This document shows, one piece after another, positions 1 through 10,234 of a DNA stretch of 30,544 nt (the first letter of the stretch is position 1; every line of letters begins with the position of its first letter). The notes under the pieces are model-generated. The model saw nothing but the letters and a program-made list of their open reading frames with translations. It did no database searches and was not told the origin of the DNA. The translations under genes were made by a program, and so were the position numbers. This stretch comes from Seminavis robusta (Eukaryota; Bacillariophyta; Bacillariophyceae; Naviculales; Naviculaceae): the NCBI GenBank assembly GCA_903772945.1, contig CAICTM010001369.1, positions 1-30,544 on the forward strand. Reading direction: 5' to 3'.

Positions 1-1266
1 TATGTTATTGACGGGATACAGTCAACGCATGTACAAGCACATGAAAGTCGCCTTGCGTTCTTCACATTTTAAAGTTGGCTCCTAATTTTTCGGAGTCGCC
101 TGTGATTTGATTGGACGCTTGATCTTTTTTCAATGACTGACATTGAATGACATACGAGGTGCAATGCGAATCTCAGAAAGGTAGTTGTAGTAATAAAAGT
201 TTTTATATACAGATTAATTTACCCTATATCCTACCGTTTCGATAATACTCTAGTCGAATACGTAGACTTCTACAGGGCCTTCTAAGTAATGCGCGCCGGG
301 TATAATTCAAACCTCTGCCCCCATCGGTACCATTACCCCTAAAGCAAATCGTCTCCAGGAGACGAAATTCGAATTGATTCGATTTAAATCGATTGTGATT
401 CGAATGATTCGATTCATTCGATTCGTTGCTCCGCAGCTCGCGGTGCGCAGCACCAGAGCACCGCAGTTGATGAACGGCATCAGAGGCCACGCCATCAAGA
501 AAACAACAATCACCTCATAGCTTCACTGCCTATACCCAACTACAATCTGCTCCTGCTGGTCTTCTTCCACTGTCAGACAAGCACTACACCCCTCCCCCCA
601 ACCTGGATATCACAATCACCCCACTCTCCCCATCCAGGTGGGCTCACCATTCACTGGCACTCAATTTGTCCACTCACCTTGGGAACCACATCCTCAGATC
701 CATTGCCACTGCTTCCTCTACACTCTACTCATCAGGAACTACCCCTGCAGACCCTCTGGCTGGCCTCTTCCAACCCCGCCTCTTCAATGCACCCCTTGAT
801 CCATTCCCACACTACCTTCAAGCTGGCATCACTTAGTCATTTACCCCTCTACTAGTGTAATTCCATAGTAATCTATTTATATATCACAACAACGTCTAGC
901 TAGCTAGCTACCGTAGCTACATGTATCATCAAGACTACTCTGTGTTGTTGGGTGTATTCTAAAGGGTCCAGTTGGGTACTCATCAGTGGCTCAGTCTCGT
1001 CTCATCACATGTCGTTTTCCATCTGGCAGAATCCGTCATCCCAACATCTGGCAGAATCTGTCATCAATTTGGAGGTGGAAAAATGGGATGTCACCATGAT
1101 GAGCTCACTTTTTTGTTCAACCGTATTGCTAGAGTTGCATACCCAACCGAACAAGGAAGATTCTCGCGATTGTTGATAAGCTTCGGCCAGATCAACCCCC
1201 AGACCTTATTCAAGTCTACTTTTACCTTTTCTATCAATCTTCTATTCAATACATATCAATTGCAAA
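1..1266. other. Gene-poor left flank
   Basis: I see no gene I can name here. A short GATTCG-rich stretch lies at about 369-427. From about 510 to 840 the + strand is pyrimidine-rich and holds one frame open from 472 to the TAG at 834-836 (about 120 codons) with no ATG; its composition is coding-like, but I recognise no domain, so it may be an exon or a decayed fragment. A CTAGCTAG run lies at 896-911. An AT-rich stretch at about 871-886 (TTTATATATCAC) could be a TATA element, but it is far from the ATG at 1267. Confidence 0.4.
369..427. repeat. Degenerate GATTCG simple repeat
   Basis: The hexamer GATTCG and close variants (GATTTAAATCGATT, GAATGATTCG, ATTCATTCG) recur about six times without a fixed period. 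The stretch is partly self-complementary. A similar perfect run of AATCG lies at 17405-17424, so this simple sequence is shared between intergenic regions of the window. Confidence 0.6.
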
Positions 1267-3034
1267 ATGAAGTTCTCTTCTTCTATCCTCAAGCTGCTCT
1301 CGTGGTCCATGACCGCCGACAATAACAACAGCAACACCAAGAAGACCCCCGTTCTCCAGGTCGTCAAGGAGACGACGGGCAACAACAACAACTACAGCAA
1401 CAAGGATGTTCCTGCAGCAGAGGAAGTCCCAACGTTCCAACTGGACGAGTTGGACAAGTCGGTCATCGAAACAGCGGCACTGTTGCACACATCCTGATGT
1501 GGAATTCCATCAGCACGGTCACTACCTTGGTGCCTACGACCTTTCCCTGGTTCCTGCAGATCGGCGTGGTCACTACGGATACGACAAATACAACCAGCAC
1601 CGGCCCAAAGGCTGTCGCATCAAACCCAGCCAATCAGCCAACGCTCACTGGAAGACTCATTACGGTCAAGACACCGAACGGAGCAATGGAAACCGTTTAT
1701 CCTTTGCTCCTGTCAACATCCTTTGCTCCTGTCAACACTGTAGTGGGAGTACTCTTCTGGAGGGCGAACAAGCTGAAAACAGCAGTGTCTATAGAGACAT
1801 GAAGAAACATGTGCCACAGGCCCGACACGAATTCTGGCTCGAAGCCCAACAACAATTCATTTCCGTCGGCACACCCACACCCCACGAACGCGTCTTGGAT
1901 CTCGTGCAGTTGATTCAAGAGTACGGATACCAACAAGTGGCCAAATGGATCACCAACAACAAATGGTTCCAAAGCGACAAAGCGTACCTAAAACAAGCCT
2001 AACTGTACATTCAAATTGATGCCGTGCATCAAGACCTCGAGGCACTTGTTTGTTTCATCCAGGCAAAGAAAGGAAATGATAAGCAAGTCGCCCACTGGTT
2101 CATGGTCAACGAAAAGAACGCTTACATGTTCGAAGTCGCCATGTGCCACTTGCACCACGGAGGAATTCAGCGCAACGCTGATGACGAAATTTGCACCTTG
2201 AATACGCGAGAACAGATTGCCAATCGACGATTTGTATATCGCAAGGTCAAGGATGTCTGCATGGAAGATGCAGAACACGTAGTAGAACAACCAACAACAA
2301 CTAAAGACATCCAGGCAATAGAAACAGTCACGACCGTCGACGACAACAACATGGCATCCAATGCCACAATCACACGCGAAGCAGCAGTGGTTCCCACATG
2401 CACAGCAGTGGTCCCATACATTCAAAAGTGGCATGTGACACGCTTGGCGATCAGTGTGCATGGACAACAACCATTTGTATTGGAGATGGTGAATGGTGTG
2501 CTACTTGGAGTGGTACCCAACGACATTCTCGCATCCTTGATGAAGGATGGTGGAGACCTTGTCAAGGAATTGATGCAGCGGCACAACACACTACGATTGG
2601 AGGCAGGTGTTGCCTCGGACGATATGGATTTCGAATTCGTGACTGGCCAAGTGGTAGCTGAAGAACCACTGGAGGTCGAGGAACAACAACAACAAGTTGA
2701 TGATGATGAGCCACTGGTCGACAACCGAGTCGACGAGGAGGACAATTTGGACACAGCACAATCAACATTGCGACGATCAAAGAGACGCATGGCGGCGATT
2801 GCATCTCAGAGAATTGCAGAACAAATGAAGCCACGGCGGGTGGCAGAACAACCTAGAATTAAACGTAGACACGCGGCGACCAAGAAGTCGACAAAGCCAA
2901 CGGCGAAGGGCAAGAAGAAGAAGAAGATGTCGACACAGCCTGTGACAGACACACAGCAGCAAACAACAGTTCAGACAACAACGCTTCGTTCAGGGCGGCG
3001 AGTACGAAAGCCTGACCGGTACATTCCAGTCTAA
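1267..3034 (+). pseudogene. Broken hypothetical gene, basic C-terminus
   Basis: Coding-like sequence is spread over three reading stretches. The first runs 1267-1497 (Asn-rich N-terminus, starts MKFSSSILKLL). The second covers about 1500-2002, where frames compete. The third runs 2003-3034 in the same frame as the end of the second, split from it only by a TAA at 2000-2002. The last stretch has no ATG at its head. A perfect 19-bp tandem duplication (1699-1717 = 1718-1736) disturbs the frame. The C-terminal part has an acidic Glu/Gln/Asp tract, then a Lys/Arg-rich tail ending RRVRKPDRYIPV. That ending resembles the linker before reverse transcriptase in copia-type polyproteins, but no protease, integrase or RT motif is present. 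A strong donor-like site (CAGGTAAGTAAG) follows the stop at 3041-3052. It may be a degenerate retroelement-derived gene or a multi-exon gene I cannot resolve. The product is unknown. Confidence 0.45.
1699..1736. repeat. Perfect 19-bp tandem duplication
   Basis: ATCCTTTGCTCCTGTCAAC occurs twice back to back (1699-1717 and 1718-1736). Nineteen is not a multiple of three, so the duplication shifts any frame that crosses it. It sits in the part of the 1267-3034 gene where no single frame looks right. Confidence 0.95.
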
Positions 3035-4147
3035 GACAACAGGTAAGTAAGGGGGCGACCATGGCGATGGATTGCGGGGACTAACACATGAATACAATAC
3101 ACAACGAGCAAGCATCTGGTGGGGTGCAGGGCTATACAACAATTTTGCAGAGATGAATACAGTTGGTTCAATTGAAGGGTCACATACAAGGTAGCCAGGT
3201 TTGTGGTTCCTGTGCTAGGCAGCCTCTATTGCAGAGTGCGTGTCCGAACGTCCTCCACGCGACGAAAGTCCAAAGTTAATACCCGTGACACCCGACAACC
3301 AACCTCTATCATTGTTGATGCTATCCTACAATCTTAATAAATTCAAACAAACAGAGACATAGAACAATAACACATAGTAGACAATCTTTACAAACAAAAA
3401 TCATGGCTTATTCTTTATAGTAGTTGTAGTCTTAGCTAGTAGTTCATTATCATGGGTAGCATCCATTGTAGGGCAAGCCTGGATCCTTGTATCCTAAAAG
3501 TTGTCCCGGTTGTGTCCAAGTCACTTCAGCTCTCCTCTCCCTGCAGCCCCTCTCGAATTCATCTATGACGGACTGCAGACTCGACTGGACGCATTCAATC
3601 TGAATCCAATGAAGAATCTATCTATTGTATCCAATCGAGGGGCCAACCATGGTAAATGGCAATGGCCCCAAGCCTGCAAAGGCCAACTCCTACGGGTAGC
3701 TAGACCATTGATGGACCAACCCTGGAGGACATCTCGGCGGAACAGGAGAATCCAAATGTGAATGGTGGGAACAAGCATTGTCGGAGAGTTGATTCATAAG
3801 ATACGCAAAGTATCACAGTACTCAATCAAATCCATCCATGGGATGAGCCAAAGCTACATGTACTAGGATTACGGTATCTAAGTACTGTTGTCGCTCCGGA
3901 CCAGAGACTCGATCACCGTTAGCGGGTACCGGTATTGGCTACTAGCTAGAAAACCAGTAGACGCACAGCATGTATTATTAGCTTAAGTGAACAAGTCGTA
4001 GGCATTAGGGATGGCTTGAGAATGAGGTTGCCGTTTGACTTCATTGAGTACGATGTACCCTTCGAAATCTCTATGGGTGCACCCTGTTAGGATCCTTCCG
4101 GTCTGTCCTTAGTTTTTCCGGATGTGGAAGCAGTTGGAAATCAGTAG
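3035..4147. other. Intergenic, no gene seen
   Basis: Short open frames here look random on both strands, and I find no conserved motif. Features are GGTACC-type palindromic sequence around 3925-3940 and AT-rich DNA at about 3330-3420. The stretch separates the broken + strand gene from the 3' end of the U-box gene on the - strand. Confidence 0.5.
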
Positions 4148-4591
4148 CTAGGCCACAAGCGCACTTGTGACAAGTCGGCGGGATGGTGGGCTCCTTGGAA
4201 CCAAAGCAAGGACTACTGGATCGGATCCATCGTTGCCAGATCGGTTGCCTTTCCAATCGTCTTGCGTAGCTGATTCCTTCACGTCATTCATCAGAGACTT
4301 TTCTTCTGCTTGTTGTGCTTCTTTCTCCGCTACAAGCGCGGCTTGGTGCCAGTTCACAATGTGGTCTTGCAGGGCTCGATGAGGAACAAAATCGGATATT
4401 TCCAGGGGCTGACCTGTCAACGGGCACAGAGTTTGTCCACTTTCCAGCCAACCCATGATGGCTGACTCCTCACAACTGTATCCGTACGTCCGATGCACCA
4501 CGGGCTGCATCATGAGTTCATTGGTCAACGGGCAAATCATTTCCACCGGGGGTCTGCTGGTTTCTTGGAGCATGTTATTATCAAGATACAT
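4148..4591 (-). CDS. Small U-box domain protein (putative E3 ubiquitin ligase)
   Basis: A single-exon gene for 147 aa, with ATG at 4591 and TAG at 4148-4150. Residues 15-83 form a U-box: PVEMICPLTNELMMQPVV is the first strand-loop, then YGYSCEESAIMGWL (first helix), CPLTGQPL (second loop) and the helix PHRALQDHIVNWHQ. U-boxes are RING-like folds without zinc that recruit E2 enzymes, so the protein probably acts in ubiquitin transfer. After the U-box comes an Ala/Glu/Gln-rich helix (about residues 84-105) and a short polar tail. No armadillo, WD40 or TPR substrate-binding domain is present, so it is at the small end of the family. A TATA-like AATATATAC lies at 4666-4674, about 75-85 bp upstream of the ATG. 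The domain call is firm; substrate and partner are unknown. Confidence 0.87.
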   Translation of the reverse strand: MYLDNNMLQETSRPPVEMICPLTNELMMQPVVHRTYGYSCEESAIMGWLESGQTLCPLTGQPLEISDFVPHRALQDHIVNWHQAALVAEKEAQQAEEKSLMNDVKESATQDDWKGNRSGNDGSDPVVLALVPRSPPSRRLVTSALVA

Positions 4592-4710
4592 GGCGTTGGA
4601 TGAGGTGAACTTGTGTGTTGGTTGCTACAGCAAATGGATGATGTGCTTTGCAATGATGATGTGAAAATATATACCGGGCAGACCCCGGTGATCTCTGACC
4701 CCGTTTATTG

Positions 4711-4743
4711 TGGTGGTGGTTGGTTGGTTTTGGTTGGTTGGTT
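4711..4743. repeat. TGG/TTGG simple repeat
   Basis: A TGGTGGTGGT run changes into TTGG repeats (TTGGTTGGTTTTGGTTGGTTGGTT), followed by CCTTAGGGTTAG at about 4747-4758. It lies upstream of the U-box gene on its 5' side. Confidence 0.8.
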
Positions 4744-4848
4744 ATCCTTAGGGTTAGAGTTTAACTAAAAACGAAGCCTCCTCTTGGGCCCCCACATTTC
4801 TTACACATTCTCTTTTATAGCAACGGATCCTAAATATTTTCCTGACAT

Positions 4849-5245
4849 TTGCACACCTCTAAACTCCCGTAAGCTACCAAGCCACTTTCTCAGATGGAAA
4901 AATCTAACATCTCACGTTGCACATCTCTAACTCCCGTAAGCTACCACGCCTCTTTCTCAGACGGAAAAATCTAACGTCTCACATTGCACACCTCTAAGCT
5001 CCCGTAAGCTACCACGCCACTTTCTTATATGGAAAAATCTGACGTCTCATGTTGCACATCTCTAAACTCCCGTAAGCTACCACGCCTCTTTCTCAGACGG
5101 AAAAATCTAACGTCTCACGTTGCACACCCCTAAGCTCCCGTAAGCTACCATGCCACTTTCTCAGACGGAAAAATCTAACGTCTCACGTTGCACACCTCTA
5201 AGCTCCCGTAAGCTACGATGCCACTTTCTCAGACGGAAAAATCTA
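4849..5245. repeat. 68-bp minisatellite, six copies
   Basis: The core CTCCCGTAAGCTACC recurs at 4864, 4931, 4999, 5067, 5135 and 5203, giving periods of 67, 68, 68, 68 and 68 bp. Each unit continues with a CGCC(A/T)CTTTCTCAGACGG-type block, then GAAAAATCTAACGTCTCAC and GTTGCACACCTCTAAG. Copies 2 and 4 share GCCTCTTTC while copies 1, 3, 5 and 6 have GCCACTTTC, which hints at dimer-wise amplification in the middle of the array. The array starts with a partial unit at about 4849 and stops inside copy six at about 5245. Every unit carries CCCGTAAG, a splice-donor-like string. It does not keep an open frame through the whole array. Confidence 0.97.
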
Positions 5246-5790
5246 ATAACACTACCTTCAGCCAAACTTCAACAATATTACTATGCCGGCCCATCTTTTA
5301 AGTCAGCTCGCCCGGTATATCTATTACACCTCCGGTGTCCTTTAAAATGAAGGGAGGAGACGCAGACGATGAGGATGTTTTCAAGATAGTGACGGGTAGC
5401 GGAGGAGGGGTCATTCGAATGCTTCTTTACAAGAATTTTGGGGTTCTTCGTAACCACGAGAGAATTAGAAATATGACACTTGCTGTTCTCTGGTTTCTGA
5501 GAGAGATGCAGGAGATGTTCTTCCTTCATCAATGACCTTCTACGGGGGCACATGTACCGTACAATGACAGCACCGATGCAAATGAAAAAGCGGCAGAGCC
5601 ATGTAAACAGCCAACTCGAGGGCCTACGAGAGTTGTCTATTATTATTCAAAAGCTGATGCAATCCTACCGCTACTGCAGCCAAGGTCCACAAATCTCATG
5701 CACGAGACTCCTTCACAAGCTGGAGAGTAACTAACTGTTACTGTTGTTCAGCCTCTTCATTCCCACAACTGGCAAAAATGTTGGAATCTT
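5246..5790. other. Intergenic with weak small ORFs
   Basis: One ORF on the + strand, from ATG 5347 to TGA 5535 (62 aa, MKGGDADDEDVFKIVTGSGG...), has a codon-like look, and a second follows at 5564-5734 in another frame. A - strand ORF overlaps the first. None has a domain I recognise. They lie between the minisatellite and the 3' end of the 8-Cys protein gene. I would not annotate them as genes without transcript support. Confidence 0.25.
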
Positions 5791-8700
5791 CTATACGTTT
5801 CGTCTTCGTACTCTAGTCTTGAAGTTTGGGTTGAAGGCACAGTAATCTCTTCCTGGAACACCCGAACCGACGCAACCGGGCACATTTTCAATGCCCACCC
5901 GAAAGAAGCACTAACAGATTTCAGAATATACAAATCGACAGGGTGCATCATTAGAACGAGATTAAGAGCGTTTCATGGTAGTTGTCCATTATACGTTTGT
6001 AACTTACTTGAAGTAATCCGGCACAATCGTCGTTGCCATCACAGTCCTGCGCATTGAAGTTGTTGAAGACAGGGAAATATTAGAAACGTGGCAATCGTTT
6101 TCGTATCAACCGTTGGAGGGAGAGTAGCTTACCCCTTGACATTCTCCACATGGGTTGGCACTTTGGGGGGAAGAGTTGTACATACACGTAAGAAAGGGAT
6201 CAAAAACGGTTCATGTTACTCGACTCATTCCGAGCGTTGCTGGTGACTTACGGAGTGCAAACTGGGTTGCGTGTTCTTAGGACGGCCCCAGCATTAACGT
6301 TGATCCCGCCATTGTCGTCATTGTTGTTGACAGTGGCTCCATTTCCACCATCATCGTTTGCATTGCTGGTTCTCGGGTCAATGGCGCAATAGTCTGTCCC
6401 CATCGTGCCTTGCCCAGAACAACCCGGCACTTGTTGGAAGCTGCTACGGAAGAAACAACGAAGTTCTCCTGTACATTGACTGTCGAGCACAAACACATAT
6501 GTATTGTGAGGGTACAAGAGAGATGTGGTAATGGGTTTCGAACGTTTCCGCTCCATGGCAGACTCACTCATCGTTATCGCAATCCTGTTGGTACGAGACG
6601 AAGGATCGACATGTGAGAGAAAGCAGACAATACATACATGGACAACCGAACAAATCAAACTGCAACTTACGCCAGTGCACAGTCCGCAGGGTTCGGCGCG
6701 TGTGCATTGGATGTTTCGGTTTCGCAAAGGAAGAATATCGGCTTGTATATTGCCACCGACAAGTGTTTGTGAAGTGGGCTTTGGTGCAGGCAGCGCAGCG
6801 GGGGGAACAGGCACGTTGGTAACTGCAGGGTTAACTGCACAATAGTTGGTCCCTGTGTAAGGAGATAGCGCCAAGTGTCAATGGAGTGCCTTTCAGAGAA
6901 GTTGTGGTCTTTGCCAATGGCTCATCGTTGAATCAACATGTACTCACCGGTCACGCCCAGCCCATTGCAGCCGGGTATAGGGGTATTATCTGGTCGGTGG
7001 AAACACTGGAGAAGGCCAGCGCAGTGCGAGTCTCTTTGGCAGCTCTGTTCAGGGACACGTCAACGAGTATGAGAGGGCATCAATCACCCATGAAATGCAC
7101 ACACAACAAAAAACGAACTTACACCAACACATGCATCACATGGGTTTGCACTATATGATATCCGCGTTGTGAGCGTACATTGCATTTTACCGTATGTGAT
7201 TGGATGGAGTTGATGATCATCATCAACTGTGCGTTACATACCTTGAACAGGGACGACTCAACCTCTCGGACAGTGCATTTGCGTTATCCAGCTCTTCTAC
7301 TGCATCACCAAGCGTCGGTCTAGGAGTTGGCCTTGGTGTCCTTGTTGGCCGAGGTGTTCGAAAGGTGGGACTCGGACTTGGCCGAGGTGGTGTGGGCATA
7401 GGTGTGGGCCGAGTAGGAGCTCTTGTTTGGCGTGTAGGGCGCAGTGTTGGTGTTGATGTGGGTGCAAAGGTGGGTGCTTTTGTAAATGCAACTAGGAGAC
7501 GAAGGAAGAAAGAAACGATTTGTGAGCCGCATGAAGCCATTATGATGCTGTTTTTGCAAGGATTGACACGCAAAATTCATTCACTCACCTGATAAATCCT
7601 CTAGGATTACAGTAGGTTCTTCAGTGGGGCCGGGTGTGGGACGAGGTCGGCGAGTAGGCTTGGGTGTTGGAGATATTGAAGGGAGTTGAGTGGGATCAAG
7701 TGTGTCAGTCGGCTGAGGGGTGCGCTTTGGTCTCCGCGTGGGGGTTGGTTCTAGCGTCGGCCGTGGAGGTGTGGGCATTGGGGTTGGTGGCGTTGGAGCT
7801 CTAGACGGTTCAGTTGACGTAGTTGGGTTGTCCGTCGGCTCTGTAGTGATTGTAATAACAGGTGTTGGCCGAGGCGGTGTTGGCATCGGAGTGGGCGGAG
7901 AAGGGGCAACCGCAGGAATTAGCATCACGTCCTCCTGGAAAGGGTCGTAGCAATAATCCTTGCCGGAGACACCTTTCGTATGACACCCTGGTATTTCCTC
8001 GACGTCGGAGCGACGAAAGCATTCGAGATATCCTTTGCACTGACTATCGTGCGTGCACTCGCCTTGACAAGCATCGCATGGTAAAAAGGTACTGCACGGT
8101 GACCTTCGCAGCGTCAAAACACCTTCTTGTGGCTCAGAGCAATAATTCCTTCCAGCAACTCCCAGGAAGGAAGGCGAGCAACCTGGAACGGGAGCGAGGT
8201 CCGGGCGAAAGAAACACTGAAGACCTTCTCCGCAATGTGAATCAGACTCACAACTTCCTTCACACACAGCACACGGGTGTGTGGAATTGCACTCAGTTGG
8301 ACGCAGTCTCAAGATTTCTTCTTCATTCTCAGGTGGTTGATAGCAATAGTTTCGTCCTGAGATTCCGCGACTTTGGCATCCAGGAACAGGAGTAGTATCA
8401 GGGCGAATGAAACAAGATAGACCAGCTCCACAGTCGTCATCAGTAGTACAGGAGCCCTGGCATACATCACAAGTTCTATTTTGATGGCAATCCACACTGC
8501 GCAATCGAAGGGTATCGTTTTGGGGTTGATAGCAATAGTCTTTGCCTGCAATGCCATCTCCCAAGCATCCGGGGATGGGTGTATCGTCAGGCCGGAAGAA
8601 GCACTCCAAGCCGTCTTTGCAATCACTGTTCTTGTTACAGTCCCCTTCACATTTGTCACATGCATTATCGCTGGCACAATCGTTTGCGCGCAGTGTTAGA

Positions 8701-9512
8701 GGAAGCAGAGCACCCGGGTTAAAGAATCCCAAATTGGAGACTCCATTATCATTATCGTTATCACTGTCATTGTCTGCATCATCTTCAGTAACTTGTTCGT
8801 CGACAAATTCCACTTCGATGTCAACTGGATCTTCTTCAATTTCACCAGCATCCTCCTCAAAGCCATTGTCGCCTTCGACTTCAATGTCATCTACGTCATT
8901 ATCTGCCTCTTCCTCTGGTTCATCAGCTACAATGGAAACTACAAACCCTGTATAGTAAAATACAGATTGCCCATTGCGATTCTTCATGACAACGGTAACA
9001 TCCATTTGCAGTTCTTGGACGACATGGTCCATTCGAAAGATACCGCTGATGGATCGCTTTTGATTATTGTTGATATGGGTCACTCCTCCGACACGAAAAG
9101 CACTGACGCAAACAGTCTCCGCAACTTGAAACTTGTCGGCTCTTCGTTGCGGTTCCAAAAATGATCGCGTGGTATCAACAGCGGCATCGTCTGACAAGTC
9201 TTCCGCTCGAATCAGAAATCCTCGCATGGGGCGATCAGTCGCATTGAGTTGCCAAGTCAAATCTTGGCCCACGGGAAGACGCACTTCTCCCACCCCTCGG
9301 CTTGTGAGTTCATAGTCACCCACGGAAAAGACAATCCCTCCTAGATTCAAAGATCCTTCCGTCACACTGGCAGCATTCATGTGTGTTACACCCACAGCCG
9401 GACGACCTCCCACACAATTGCCAGCACCAGATGGCAGGGAAAGAGTCCTGTGTGCTGAAGCCAGGAGCAACAGCAGCAGAGATAACAACTTATTAATAGA
9501 TATTGCCGTCAT
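5791..9512 (-). CDS. Secreted Reeler-like, 8-Cys repeat surface protein (10 exons)
   Basis: Exons (minus strand, 5' to 3'): 9512-7589, 7491-7242, 7150-7123, 7044-6948, 6852-6671, 6584-6568, 6479-6252, 6160-6133, 6046-6008, 5910-5791; 970 aa, TAG at 5791-5793. All junctions are GT-AG and keep phase. A signal peptide (residues 1-25, SLLLLLLASA core) comes first. A Reeler-like beta-sandwich follows at about 33-196 (MRGFLIRAED, then VTHINNNQK...GIFRMD). An Asp/Glu-rich linker spans 197-257. Four 8-Cys repeats lie at about 273-330, 335-393, 401-461 and 466-524. A Pro/Thr-rich stalk (about 530-700) with PTPMPTPPRPT blocks comes next. Three more repeats follow, each split by introns. The repeat pattern is LRxxxC, PCxxCxGxC, DxxCxxGLxCFxRxD, PGC, then YC. 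There is no clear membrane anchor; the end is basic (RVRRRNV). It is probably a cell-surface or wall glycoprotein with an adhesive or calcium-binding role, which is inference. Confidence 0.87.
6568..6584 (-). other. 17-nt microexon of the 8-Cys gene (repeat 6)
   Basis: The exon lies between ACCAACAG and GTGAGT. It carries DCDND plus two bases of the next codon and supplies the fourth Cys of repeat 6. Phase is 0 in and 2 out, and the following exon starts at 6479 after CTCGACAG. The reading DCDNDDQCTGELRCFF fits the repeat consensus exactly. Confidence 0.82.
7123..7150 (-). other. 28-nt microexon of the 8-Cys gene (repeat 5)
   Basis: The exon is framed by ATATAG acceptor and GTAAGT donor and enters in phase 2, leaves in phase 0. 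With the split Ser codon from the previous exon it encodes ANPCDACVG, exactly the second and third Cys of repeat 5. Without it, repeat 5 would lack two cysteines. An exon of the same length and role (ANPCGECQG) lies at 6160-6133 for repeat 7. Confidence 0.85.
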
Positions 9513-10234
9513 GGTACGTCAAGAAGATTCCTTATTATCCTTGGACTACCCTAACAACAACAAGCAAAGAATGATGGTGAATACCGATAGCAAAATTGAT
9601 TTGGATGCTACCTCCAGCTTCTCACTTTTCTTCTTCTCGAAGACAAGAAAACGGTAATTTTGAGGTCCGCCTAAGTAACCAAAGTTTGTTTTTTAAATTT
9701 GAATGTGGAATGGTAGGGTTGGAGTTATCCAACTCAACACGAGGTGTCGCCCAATCTAGCTACGACTGTGGCCAGCTACTAGTACAGTCGTAGCCAGCGA
9801 GAGCAACTAACTGTACCCGTACCGTCGTGTACATCGTAGCCAGATCTACCTAGCTCTACCGTACTGTATCGTAGTCTAGTAGCGAGATCCACATGTATGC
9901 ATAGATAGTATCTCTGCTAATATTCAAGATTTGCTTGTCCTTTCTTCGCCTCTGGTCATATGTACTACCGCTAGCTACAGACTTGTCTGTATAGTGCTGC
10001 TCCTTCCTTCTGCTTGTACATGTTCTTGTTCCGACTAAATTCAGGGTACCAGCTAGCTGACAAGATGAAAGAAGGGGCTGGATGCAACTCACTCCCGTTC
10101 AAGAAATCATTACTAGTATTTGCTGCTACTTACTACGTCTTATGATAAACACGCAAATACGGTATGGTAACATCAGCCAGATGCACACACAAACTCCCGA
10201 CCCTTCCACCATGTTGATGCAGGCATTTTTGCTA
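9513..10234. other. Intergenic, probable promoter of the 8-Cys gene
   Basis: No gene is seen. The DNA between 9720 and 9890 is rich in CTAGCTAC and GTAC palindromes. It separates the start of the 8-Cys gene from the stop of the silaffin-like gene, both on the - strand. Regulatory sites cannot be named from sequence alone. Confidence 0.45.

Noticed and set aside
4849..5245. CRISPR-like array
   Set aside because: The units are contiguous 68-bp tandem copies without unique spacers, in a eukaryotic context, so this is a minisatellite.
7862..8395. + strand ORF of 177 codons opposite the 8-Cys protein
   Set aside because: It is antisense to conserved Cys repeats 2-4; open by chance in the repeat DNA.
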